Positions 6,854 to 13,965 of a stretch of DNA of 14,906 nt are shown here, one piece after another. Both the position numbers and the translations under genes were made by a program. This stretch comes from an uncultured bacterium (GTDB lineage: Bacteria; Patescibacteriota; Patescibacteriia; UBA1558; GWA2-36-10): the NCBI GenBank assembly GCA_937870675.1, contig CALMZN010000051.1, positions 1 to 14,906 on the forward strand, in the 5' to 3' direction. Each line of letters starts with the position of its first letter. Within the stretch, counting starts at the first letter, position 1. Below the pieces are notes generated by a model. That model did not search any database and had not been told where the DNA came from. It saw nothing but the letters and a program-made list of their open reading frames with translations.

Positions 6854-6861
6854 CACCTCCC
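6854..6861 (-). promoter_or_regulatory. Strong Shine-Dalgarno of the major pilin gene
   Basis: GGGAGGTG on the minus strand, 8 bases before the ATG at 6845, is a near-perfect match to the anti-Shine-Dalgarno. It decides the start codon. The other genes in the window that I checked lack such a site. Confidence 0.9.
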
Positions 6862-6886
6862 TTCAAATACCCAAGACAATATTTCT

Positions 6887-6910
6887 AAAGCTTGAGATCC
6901 CCAAAGCTCT
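6887..6910 (-). promoter_or_regulatory. Hairpin in the major pilin 5' leader
   Basis: In the RNA, AGAGCUU pairs with AAGCUUU (one G-U pair) around a 10-base loop, UGGGGAUCUC. It lies about midway between the predicted transcription start (near 6949) and the Shine-Dalgarno. It has no T-run after it, so it is more likely an mRNA stabilising element than an attenuator. The stem is short and the role is a guess. Confidence 0.35.
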
Positions 6911-6955
6911 AAATAAATCCTTGGTTTTTTTAATTATAAATAAATTGCTTTTTAT

Positions 6956-6985
6956 ATTATAGCACAAAAATTAAAAACACGACAA
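6956..6985 (-). promoter_or_regulatory. Promoter of the major pilin gene
   Basis: TTGTCG (6980-6985), an 18-base spacer and TATAAT (6956-6961), with TG one base before the -10 (TGCTATAAT), form a good sigma-70 type extended -10 promoter. It lies directly after the pilC stop at 6990. Transcription from near 6949 gives a leader of about 104 bases. No terminator separates pilC from it, so some readthrough from the upstream operon is possible. Confidence 0.75.
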
Positions 6986-6989
6986 TTTG

Positions 6990-8198
6990 CTATTCAATAT
7001 TTTGGGCTACTTTGTACATGGGCAACATAATAGCCGCCACTATACCACCCACACCCACACCCATCAGTATCAAAATCAAGGGCTCAATCAAGGTAGTCAT
7101 ATTGGCTACCATAGTATTGATTTCTCGGCTATAAAAATCACTCAATCTCTCCAAAATAGTGTCTATGCGACCGGTCTTCTCACCGACGATCATCATCTGC
7201 GAAAGCATCTTGGGCACTAGTGGGGATTTGGCAAACAAAGTAGAAATAGAATTACCACCTTCTACCTCAGCCACGGTCTTCATAATCAGATCAGCGTAAA
7301 TTTTGTTATCCACCACTTCAGCCGTAATACGCAAAGCTATAGAAATAGGCACTCCACCCTTGATCAGTGTATGCAAGCTCCTTGTAAGACGCACTAGATA
7401 TATTTTCTTGAATAGCGAGCCAAATATGGGAATTTTTATCTTGATAGCGTCCCACATATTTTTGCCACTTTGGCTTTTGGTCCAAAACACAAAAACAAAA
7501 GCCAACAATGCTAGTATAAAAAGTATATAATACCAAGAACTAACCATAAAATCAGAAATAGCAATCAGCCAATTGGTGATGGTTGGCAATTCGGTGCTAC
7601 TTTCTTTGAGCATGAGCGTCAGCGTGGGCAAAATATAGACCATCATCAAGACACTGACACAGACCAAGCCCACCAGAATCACCGCTGGATAAATCATCGC
7701 ACCTTTGATGCGAGCCAGTAGATCATAATCCTTTTCCATCTGGTCAGCTAGATACTCCAAGACCTCTTCCAGACGACCAGAGGTCTCACCGCTTTTGATC
7801 ATGGCCACAAAAAAATTGCTAAATATCTTGCTGTGCTTGCTCATAGCATCAGATAGCTTCATGCCACCATCTACATCATTGGCAATTTCTACTATCTTGT
7901 CAGTAAATACTGGATTGCTGGTCTGCTGAGACAAAATACGCAAGGCCTGTACAATCGGAATAGTAGCGCTGATCATTACCGCCAACTGCCGAGAAAATAT
8001 TACCAAATCTTTTTGATTGACTCCACCAAGATTGATGTTGATACCTTTGAAATTCTTCTTATTGCCCTCAATCAATGACAAGACAATAAAACCGCGCTCA
8101 CCCAAAAGCTCGGCGGCCTCGGTCTCTCCCGACGCTTCTACTATGCCAGACAGCGATTCGCCATCCATACTCCTAGCTCTGTATTTATAGGTGGCCAT
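6990..8198 (-). CDS. pilC: Type IV pilus inner-membrane platform protein PilC
   Basis: PilC (GspF family) is the membrane platform that takes pilin subunits from the bilayer and couples them to the motor ATPase. The 402-residue protein has normal length and order. An N-terminal region, MATYKYRARSMDGESLSG, is followed by two GspF domains. The first is at about 68-192 (FSRQLAVMISATIPIVQAL, ...MIKSGETSGRLEEVLEYLA). The second is at about 270-394 (RLTRSLHTLIKGGVPISIAL, ...MIVGEKTGRIDTILERL). Membrane helices lie near 172-192, 222-240 and 372-393. The C-terminus, LIEPLILILMGVGVGGIVAAIMLPMY, is highly typical. The ATG lies 2 bases after the PilT-like stop, with no Shine-Dalgarno, so coupled translation is likely. 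Nothing appears missing. Confidence 0.97.
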   Translation of the reverse strand: MATYKYRARSMDGESLSGIVEASGETEAAELLGERGFIVLSLIEGNKKNFKGININLGGVNQKDLVIFSRQLAVMISATIPIVQALRILSQQTSNPVFTDKIVEIANDVDGGMKLSDAMSKHSKIFSNFFVAMIKSGETSGRLEEVLEYLADQMEKDYDLLARIKGAMIYPAVILVGLVCVSVLMMVYILPTLTLMLKESSTELPTITNWLIAISDFMVSSWYYILFILALLAFVFVFWTKSQSGKNMWDAIKIKIPIFGSLFKKIYLVRLTRSLHTLIKGGVPISIALRITAEVVDNKIYADLIMKTVAEVEGGNSISTLFAKSPLVPKMLSQMMIVGEKTGRIDTILERLSDFYSREINTMVANMTTLIEPLILILMGVGVGGIVAAIMLPMYKVAQNIE

Positions 8199-8200
8199 AA

Positions 8201-9268
8201 TTATTGCTTGAAATTCTGTTTAAAGACCTGGGAATTTACCGCTACCTTTATAGCGTCTTCGGGATTGACCTCTCCGGCCTTGACTAGATCAAATAGTGAT
8301 TTGTCAAAATAAACCATACCCTCTTCCCGCGAGGTCTGCATGATACTATTGAGCTGATACAAATGATTGTCCTTGATACTGGATCTGACGGCTGGCGTGT
8401 TGGTCAGCACTTCGCAAGCCAATCGCAAGCCCCCGCCCACTCGGGGCAACAGTCGCTGGCCAATAGCCACCAGCAAGACCTCGGCCAATAAATTTTGGCC
8501 CCAGACCTTCTTGCCCGGCCCCAAGTTACTGATGAAGCGGTCTAAGCTGGAGATGATGGACTCGGTCTCCATGACGATAATAACCAACTTCCCGCTTTCC
8601 ACTAGCTCAAGCACTGACTCTTCCAAGCCGTCTTCTACCATACCCCCGATAAACACCACATCAACATCTTCTTCTTTGATGGCTTCTAGGCCTTTGAGAT
8701 AGCTGGGGGTGTCGCGGCCGACTTGGCGCTGTTCGATGATTGACTGGTTGTTGACAAACAAATACTCAATTGGATTTTCCAATATTTGGATGTGGAGGCC
8801 GCGATTGTGATTGAGGGTCTCTATCAAAGAAGCAGCGGTAGTGGTGCGTCCACTGCCAAAAGGCCCAGTGATGATGATCAGTCCTGAATTTTTGGTCAAG
8901 CTTTGAGTGACGGCCTGAGGAATGCCCAAGTCCTTGGGCGACATGATAAAAGGCGGTATCATCCGAAAAGACAAGGCCAGAAATCCTTTTTGGTAAAAAA
9001 TCTTGGCTCTGTATCTGGCGCGTTCATTCCAAGTATAGACCGTCACGACTTCGCGCTCCCTAGTCAGTCGCTCTAATTCTTCTTTGTTCAAAAATGACTC
9101 AGCCAAACCATTGATAATATCCGGTGTCATCACCTGCTCTTCGCTGACGGTCGCTAGTTTTCCATCTATCCGCAAAACTGGATTATTGCCAGCCACAAGA
9201 TGCACATCAGTTGCTTTGCGTTCTGAAGCAATATTTAATATTTTATTGATTAATAAAGTGTCAGTCAT
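8201..9268 (-). CDS. PilT-like ATPase with degenerate catalytic motifs
   Basis: This 355-residue protein aligns along its whole length with PilT, the retraction ATPase. It keeps the N-terminal ASERKATDVHLVAG..PVLRIDGKL, the linker MIPPFIMSPKDLGIPQAV and QRQVGRDTPSY. The catalytic motifs are altered. Walker A is GPFGSGRTT, with Arg141 in place of Lys. The Asp box is LENPIEY, with Asn165 for Asp. Walker B is FIGGMVED, with Gly209 for the catalytic Glu and Val211 for the conserved Arg. The His box is VMETES, with Glu234 for His. The segment usually read as ALRQDPD is AIKEEDVD. The frame has no stop or frameshift, and other PilT features remain, so it looks like a maintained pseudo-ATPase rather than a dead gene. 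It lies between a response regulator and pilC. It may regulate PilB or PilC, or form mixed rings (inference). Retraction by this protein alone is doubtful. Confidence 0.9.
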   Translation of the reverse strand: MTDTLLINKILNIASERKATDVHLVAGNNPVLRIDGKLATVSEEQVMTPDIINGLAESFLNKEELERLTREREVVTVYTWNERARYRAKIFYQKGFLALSFRMIPPFIMSPKDLGIPQAVTQSLTKNSGLIIITGPFGSGRTTTAASLIETLNHNRGLHIQILENPIEYLFVNNQSIIEQRQVGRDTPSYLKGLEAIKEEDVDVVFIGGMVEDGLEESVLELVESGKLVIIVMETESIISSLDRFISNLGPGKKVWGQNLLAEVLLVAIGQRLLPRVGGGLRLACEVLTNTPAVRSSIKDNHLYQLNSIMQTSREEGMVYFDKSLFDLVKAGEVNPEDAIKVAVNSQVFKQNFKQ

Positions 9269-9274
9269 GTTTTA

Positions 9275-9649
9275 TTATTTATCTAAAATCTTTTTTATTT
9301 TACCCACTACTTCTGATGGCACAAAGTGAGCTTTGATCAAATAATCAACTGCCCCCAAAGTAAAACATTGGTCAATGTGCTCTTTTTCAGAATAGTTGGT
9401 CAGCACAATGACCGGTATCTTGCTGGTTTCTTGGTTGGCTTTGATGTTTTTTAACACTTCAAAACCGTCCATCTCGGGCAATTTCAAATCCAAGAGTATC
9501 AAGTCGGGCAAATCTTTGACAATCATTTTCAGAGCTTGCACGCCAGTGGTGGCCTGCAAAACCTTATAATTCTCCAAATTTAATTTGGTAGCATACATAG
9601 ATAGCAAGAAACCGTCATCCTCTACCACTAATATAGTTTTGTGTTCCAT
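9275..9649 (-). CDS. CheY-like single-domain response regulator
   Basis: This 124-residue receiver domain has no output domain. It has the acidic pocket Glu10-Asp11-Asp12 (VVEDD), the phosphoacceptor Asp54 in LILLDLKLPEMDG, the switch Thr84 in VIVLTNYS and Lys106 in DYLIKA. All the residues needed for phosphorylation are present. The gene lies between pilB (14 bases) and the PilT-like gene (6 bases), so it is very likely co-transcribed with the motors. By analogy with PilG, PilH and other CheY-like pilus regulators it may bind a motor or platform component when phosphorylated. No histidine kinase gene is in the window, so the partner is unknown. Confidence 0.93.
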   Translation of the reverse strand: MEHKTILVVEDDGFLLSMYATKLNLENYKVLQATTGVQALKMIVKDLPDLILLDLKLPEMDGFEVLKNIKANQETSKIPVIVLTNYSEKEHIDQCFTLGAVDYLIKAHFVPSEVVGKIKKILDK

Positions 9650-9663
9650 AAAAAATTTTAATA

Positions 9664-11400
9664 TTAAGATTTACTAACCCTCATCACTTCTTCCAAAGTA
9701 GTCCAGCCCAAAGCAACTTTTATCAGACCATCTTGCTCCATGGTGATAAAATGCTGTTTTTGCAACTCGGCTTCGGCTTGGCGCCTATCAAAACCCTTGG
9801 CCACTATCTCTTGAAGCTCACGGTCAATGCTCATGGCCTCTACTATTGATAAACGGCCTTTGTAGCCGGTCTGGCTACAATTGGGACAACCCACGGCTTT
9901 ATAAAATTTTATATCTTCCATCCTGAAACCACTATAATAGGCCTCTTTGGGTATGACCGCTAGCTTACTCTGTATCTGCGCGCTAAGATCGGCTGGTAAT
10001 TGACTTTCTACTTTGCAACTGTTGCACAATTTTCTGACCAAGCGTTGAGCAACGACCGCATTCAAAGTATTGGCCAGCAAAAATGGTTCTACTTTCATAT
10101 CAAACAAACGAGGTATAGCGCCCATACAGTCGTTGGTGTGCAAAGTGGTCAGCACTGAGTGTCCGGTCAAGCCAGCGTGAATGGCTAATTCAGCTGTTTC
10201 ATTGTCGCGAATTTCTCCCACCATGATGATGTCCGGATCTTGCCTCAGCAGTGAGCGCAAGCCAGTGGCAAAAGTAAAATTAACCTCGGGCTTGATTTGA
10301 GCTTGATTGACTCCGGGAATATAGTACTCCACCGGATCTTCTAGCGTGGCAATATTTATATCTTCTTTGTTCAAGAAGCTCAAAGCCGCGTAAAGGGTGG
10401 TTGATTTACCACTACCAGTTGGACCAGTCACTAGGAATAGCCCATGGGGCTCATTGATGCTTTCCATGACAATCTTGGCTTGCAAGCCAAAAAACCCCAA
10501 GTCAGCAAAAGTCGGCGCTTTGTCTGGGGTCTCCAAAAGACGCATAACTACTTTTTCTTGACCCATCAAAGGCAAAGTAGAAACACGAATATCAATTTCT
10601 TTGTTATGGACATTGATGCGAATACGACCGTCCTGCGGTATACGAGTTTCGTCAATTTTCAAGTTGGCCATGACTTTGATTCTGGATATCAAAGCCGCGT
10701 GCACATAGATAGGCAAGACAATGGTGGTGTGCAAAATACCGTCAATTCTATATCTGACTCGACTTTGTTTGTTCACTGGTTCAATATGAATATCCGAAGC
10801 GCGTCCCTCAATAGCGTGCCTCAACACCACGGAAACAATTTTGGAGACCGGAGCGCTTTTTACCACCTCAGACACATCGGTCTGAGCGCCGGTCTCAACA
10901 TCCATAGTGCCAAATATCTCTTCGGCTGTGCCCAAGGCCTCTCCTACTTCATGACCCAAGGTCTCGTATTGTTTGATAGCGTTACGATAGCTATCTTGAG
11001 AGATGATATAATACTTGACTCCATATTGCCGTTTGCGAGCCAAAAAATTAAGCGCTTCGACTGCCTTGAGATCAGTGGGATCCACTAGACCAGCCGATAG
11101 ATTATCCCCTTCTCGCCCAAAAACCACCATGTGGTAGTTGTCAGCCAAGTCCTGAGGAAAAATATTTAATATCTCGCTAGAAATAACTACGCCCATCAAA
11201 GAACGATATTCCAAGCCATAAAAAACACCCTTAGCTTGTGTCCAGTCCTCTTCGGATAAAATAACCATCTGCCTAATGGCGGACTCCATATCAGTAAAAG
11301 AAGCGAATTGTTGCTTAGACAATTCGTTGCGTTGTATATCAGTAATATATTTATTACTAGCCAACCAAGCCAATAATTTATCTGTTTCTTTTTTTATCAT
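9664..11400 (-). CDS. pilB: Type IV pilus extension ATPase PilB
   Basis: PilB is the hexameric cytoplasmic ATPase that drives pilus extension. The 578-residue protein has an N-terminal regulatory region (about 1-150, including a MshEN-type segment LVDPTDLKAVEAL). It is followed by SDIHIEP..RVRYRIDGILH and the ATPase core. Walker A is GPTGSGKST (Lys332), the Asp box is LEDPVEY (Glu354, Asp355), Walker B is IIMVGEIRD (Glu396) and the His box is TTLHTND (His421). All are intact. Two cysteine pairs, Cys459/Cys462 and Cys505/Cys508, form the family's zinc site. The ATG overlaps the stop of the upstream small gene by ATGA. With the PilT-like protein degenerate, this is the only motor in the window with a full set of active-site residues. 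Confidence 0.97.
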   Translation of the reverse strand: MIKKETDKLLAWLASNKYITDIQRNELSKQQFASFTDMESAIRQMVILSEEDWTQAKGVFYGLEYRSLMGVVISSEILNIFPQDLADNYHMVVFGREGDNLSAGLVDPTDLKAVEALNFLARKRQYGVKYYIISQDSYRNAIKQYETLGHEVGEALGTAEEIFGTMDVETGAQTDVSEVVKSAPVSKIVSVVLRHAIEGRASDIHIEPVNKQSRVRYRIDGILHTTIVLPIYVHAALISRIKVMANLKIDETRIPQDGRIRINVHNKEIDIRVSTLPLMGQEKVVMRLLETPDKAPTFADLGFFGLQAKIVMESINEPHGLFLVTGPTGSGKSTTLYAALSFLNKEDINIATLEDPVEYYIPGVNQAQIKPEVNFTFATGLRSLLRQDPDIIMVGEIRDNETAELAIHAGLTGHSVLTTLHTNDCMGAIPRLFDMKVEPFLLANTLNAVVAQRLVRKLCNSCKVESQLPADLSAQIQSKLAVIPKEAYYSGFRMEDIKFYKAVGCPNCSQTGYKGRLSIVEAMSIDRELQEIVAKGFDRRQAEAELQKQHFITMEQDGLIKVALGWTTLEEVMRVSKS

Positions 11401-11744
11401 GGAAGAACTTCAATTTTTGGCTTATTAAATGGCTCCGGATTGCCTATGCCATCCTCTATATTTATAGAAACGCTGAAACTCCGCAATTGCCTGTATTGGT
11501 CACTGTCAAACAAATTATCCAAGCTGTTGCTACGCACAAAATTTTTGTAATTCTCTTCCGTTAAATTCCGCTCTCGCTGAACATCTACCTTCTGCTGGTT
11601 GATGGGCTTGATTTGTCCCATTATTTTTTCCCAGACCTCAGTCACTGATATATTTTTTTGCTGTAAATACATAAAGCCACCAGCCAAAATTATGACTATG
11701 GCCAAAATAATTAATTCCCAAGATAATCTTTTTTTGCTTTCCAT
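11397..11744 (-). CDS. Small single-span membrane protein in the pilP position
   Basis: This 115-residue protein has a short cytoplasmic head, one membrane helix (about 10-27, ELIILAIVIILAGGFMYL) and an outside domain of about 85 residues. No lipobox is seen, unlike proteobacterial PilP. The tail DGIGNPEPFNKPKIEVLP faintly recalls the NPF/P segment in PilP-like proteins, but I would not name it PilP on sequence alone. It sits directly after pilO (3 bases) and overlaps pilB by 4 bases, exactly where pilP stands in pilMNOP operons. It probably works with PilN and PilO in the alignment complex (inference from position). Confidence 0.75.
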   Translation of the reverse strand: MESKKRLSWELIILAIVIILAGGFMYLQQKNISVTEVWEKIMGQIKPINQQKVDVQRERNLTEENYKNFVRSNSLDNLFDSDQYRQLRSFSVSINIEDGIGNPEPFNKPKIEVLP

Positions 11745-11747
11745 ATT

Positions 11748-12479
11748 TTATCGATAATATGTCTGGACCGAAAATTGAAATTGTGGCGGGGTCTTGGAGT
11801 CCTCCTGCAAAGAAACAAAATCCACTGTCTGGATATCTGTCAAACGAAGATTTCTCTCCAAGGCCTCCAAAAATTCTTTAAATGCCTCATAATATGTTTT
11901 GCCCTCCACGCCATTGGCTGGCTCTATAGCCGCTTCAGAACCTAACGCCAGTGGACTTATGCTAAAAGACACCGCCAAGGTCTTTAGCGACAAATTATTT
12001 TTGCTTTTAGTGGTGGTAGCTACTGGAGTGGCAACATTGCCATCTTCATCGCTGACTGCTACTTGGGGACTGGCGCTTTTTTTATCCACGGCATCGGCAA
12101 TAGTGATATCCAAAAGTTGGAAGCCATATTCTAAAGCCAAACGATCGGTCAAGACAAAAAGCTCGGCAATCTGCGGATTGTTGGGCACAATTTCTTTCAG
12201 CCGCTCCAAATCAGAACGCCGATTGCTTATAATGCCTTCATAGGTTGTTTGTAAAATTTCTAAATTTTTTAATAACTGCTGACTTTTATCTTTATCCAAA
12301 GTGGCCTGCAAAGTGCCCTCACGCAAAGCATCATTGCTTTTTATTTTTTGTTGAATAAGCGCATAGTAGCCACCCAATAGCAAAACTCCCACTAAAATCG
12401 CGGTAATAATAATCCAAAAACGATTGAAAAAAAGTAGCAATTGTGAGGGTTGTTCAAATTGTACTTGTTTGTCTGGCAT
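11748..12479 (-). CDS. pilO: PilO-like alignment complex protein
   Basis: This 243-residue protein has one N-terminal membrane helix (about 21-42), then a coiled-coil stretch (about 43-100, with KDKSQQLLKNLEILQ) and a folded outer domain containing IVPNNPQIAELFVLTDRLALEYGFQLLDI. That motif (P..... ELL..L..LA...GL.L..I) and YYEAFKEFLEALERNLRLTDIQTV are the hallmarks of PilO. A Ser/Thr-rich insertion at about 130-162 (DEDGNVATPVATTTKSKNN) is longer than usual. PilO pairs with PilN on the outside of the membrane to link PilM and the motor to the fibre. It starts 5 bases after pilN, and the small pilP-position gene follows after 3 bases. Confidence 0.88.
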   Translation of the reverse strand: MPDKQVQFEQPSQLLLFFNRFWIIITAILVGVLLLGGYYALIQQKIKSNDALREGTLQATLDKDKSQQLLKNLEILQTTYEGIISNRRSDLERLKEIVPNNPQIAELFVLTDRLALEYGFQLLDITIADAVDKKSASPQVAVSDEDGNVATPVATTTKSKNNLSLKTLAVSFSISPLALGSEAAIEPANGVEGKTYYEAFKEFLEALERNLRLTDIQTVDFVSLQEDSKTPPQFQFSVQTYYR

Positions 12480-12484
12480 AAATA

Positions 12485-13957
12485 TTACTCTGCTTGATTG
12501 TAATAAAATAATTCCTGATTGAGCGATAAAATAATCTGAAAACTTATTGACCCATCCTTGTTCTGCTTGGCGCTAGTTATGGTGGCTTCTTTTACAAATT
12601 CTTGGGCTTTTTCGGAATTCAAAACTTTGAGTTGTTTGGCCACGCTATCATAGCTCCAAGTAGAAGCATTGAGCGTCAAGCCACCATTGGTACCCACTGC
12701 TAAACCAGAATAATAGACATCATTAACTGTGTATTTTTCTAATAAGCTAAAAAAATGCGTCCAATAAATATGCCTATTCAGGACATCTTGAACTAGTTTG
12801 ATTTCTTGACCTAGAGTACTGATATTTTTATTTAATTCTGAAAAAGTCAATATCTTTTTTTCAATTTCGGTTATTTTTTGCTTCTGCTCATTTTGAGAGT
12901 CGATAATTTTCTGTTGCTCTAGAGTCAGATAGCCATAAAGGCCACCCAATATAGCCAGCGACAAAACCACTCCAAAAGCCAACAATGAACCAATCTGCTT
13001 CCAGCTTCTGACTTTGGCGGCAATAGGAATCAAGTCCACTATACCGCTCAGCAAAGAATTTTTTTCGCTAGCTTCCGGCATGTGAAATTTCGAACCAGTA
13101 GTTAGGGGTTTGGCAGTGTCATTGGCGCCATCTATAGACACCCTTTCTGTGGCTTGGGGCTCTACTGGCTTGGGGGCAGGTGGCATGACAAAGCCATTGG
13201 TAATTGGTTTGTTCTTAACTTCAACTTTTGGCAATTCCTCTGTCTTACTTACTGGCCAGAGCGGAACGGCGCTGACTGGCTGAGGTGGCGTTAGACCTAT
13301 TTCTTCGCTGACTTTTTTGCTCAGATCAAAACTTACTTCGGGATCAGCTATTTTGCTTACTTGATCAATAATTTTTTTGGGTTTGGGGCTGATATTGTCA
13401 CTTTCCTCGGCCTGTTTATTTAATTCTTGGAGAATCTTGATGTTTGACTTGGATCCTGGCTGGTGTACGCCATTACCATTGTATTTCAAACCATTGGCCA
13501 AGGCCGAGCTATCTGATTTTTTGGCTTTTGGTTTTGATTTGAACATAGCCAGAAATTTAGACCAAAAAGATGGCCCTTTTGGCTTGACTGGTTTAGCTTG
13601 AGTCGGCACAAAATCTTGGATGTGCTCCTCTATTTTGGCTGACATTTTTTCTGGCACGCGCATTTCAATGGAAACGGTTTTTGATTGATTCTCAACATTG
13701 CTATCATTATTGTATTTGATGCTCTGACTGGATAAGGGCGTGGTTTTTGTGTCGGGAGTAATTTTTTTTGGCCTTGGCTCGCGCTTAAATAATTTTGACC
13801 ACCAAGAAATTTGTCCGCCACTGATTTTTGGCTTTTTTATTTTTTCTTTTTTGCCAGATATTTTGAAATCCGGATCAAACTTAAAAATAGGACGCTTGGA
13901 TTTGTCTTCTTTGAAGCGTAAATTCTCGGGCATTAGATTGATTTTCTTGTCGTCCAT
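12485..13957 (-). CDS. pilN: PilN-like protein with very long cytoplasmic N-terminal region
   Basis: PilN is normally about 200 residues; this protein has 490. It begins MDDKKINLMPENLR, where INLMP (residues 6-10) matches the INLLP motif by which PilN binds PilM. A Lys, Pro and Ser-rich, probably disordered region follows to about residue 300. It contains two related modules, WWSKLFKREPRPKK (52-65) and FWSKFLAMFKSKPKAKK (131-147), each followed by a KYN motif. The membrane helix is at about 323-345, the coiled coil at about 346-392, and the outer domain (393-490) has IYWTHFFSLLEKYTVNDVYYSGL..NGGLTLN, which fits the PilN family. The gene lies between pilM (8 bases) and pilO (5 bases). The extension may tether PilM or other partners at a distance from the membrane (inference). 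Identity as PilN rests on both ends and on position. Confidence 0.87.
   Translation of the reverse strand: MDDKKINLMPENLRFKEDKSKRPIFKFDPDFKISGKKEKIKKPKISGGQISWWSKLFKREPRPKKITPDTKTTPLSSQSIKYNNDSNVENQSKTVSIEMRVPEKMSAKIEEHIQDFVPTQAKPVKPKGPSFWSKFLAMFKSKPKAKKSDSSALANGLKYNGNGVHQPGSKSNIKILQELNKQAEESDNISPKPKKIIDQVSKIADPEVSFDLSKKVSEEIGLTPPQPVSAVPLWPVSKTEELPKVEVKNKPITNGFVMPPAPKPVEPQATERVSIDGANDTAKPLTTGSKFHMPEASEKNSLLSGIVDLIPIAAKVRSWKQIGSLLAFGVVLSLAILGGLYGYLTLEQQKIIDSQNEQKQKITEIEKKILTFSELNKNISTLGQEIKLVQDVLNRHIYWTHFFSLLEKYTVNDVYYSGLAVGTNGGLTLNASTWSYDSVAKQLKVLNSEKAQEFVKEATITSAKQNKDGSISFQIILSLNQELFYYNQAE
13469..13807 (-). repeat. Imperfect duplicated module in the pilN linker
   Basis: Two segments encode similar protein modules: residues 51-87 (13697-13807) and 130-163 (13469-13570). 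Each has a (W/F)WSK followed by a basic amphipathic stretch ending in PKK or AKK, then, 11 to 16 residues later, a KYN motif with Asn/Gly. The short aromatic-basic segments could lie against the membrane. The similarity is at protein level only and modest. Confidence 0.5.
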
Positions 13958-13965
13958 TTAAAAAA

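Noticed and set aside
6846..6866. TTG-initiated extension of the major pilin
   Set aside because: The added codons are the Shine-Dalgarno region itself. The ATG at 6845 with 8-base spacing is clearly the start.
8201..9268. PilT-like gene as a pseudogene
   Set aside because: The frame is full length and uninterrupted, the start and stop fit the operon spacing, and non-catalytic conserved segments are kept. Only active-site positions are changed.
10444..11088. A 214-codon open frame on the plus strand
   Set aside because: It lies wholly opposite pilB, whose protein is highly conserved here. It has no recognisable domain and reads as a shadow of that gene.
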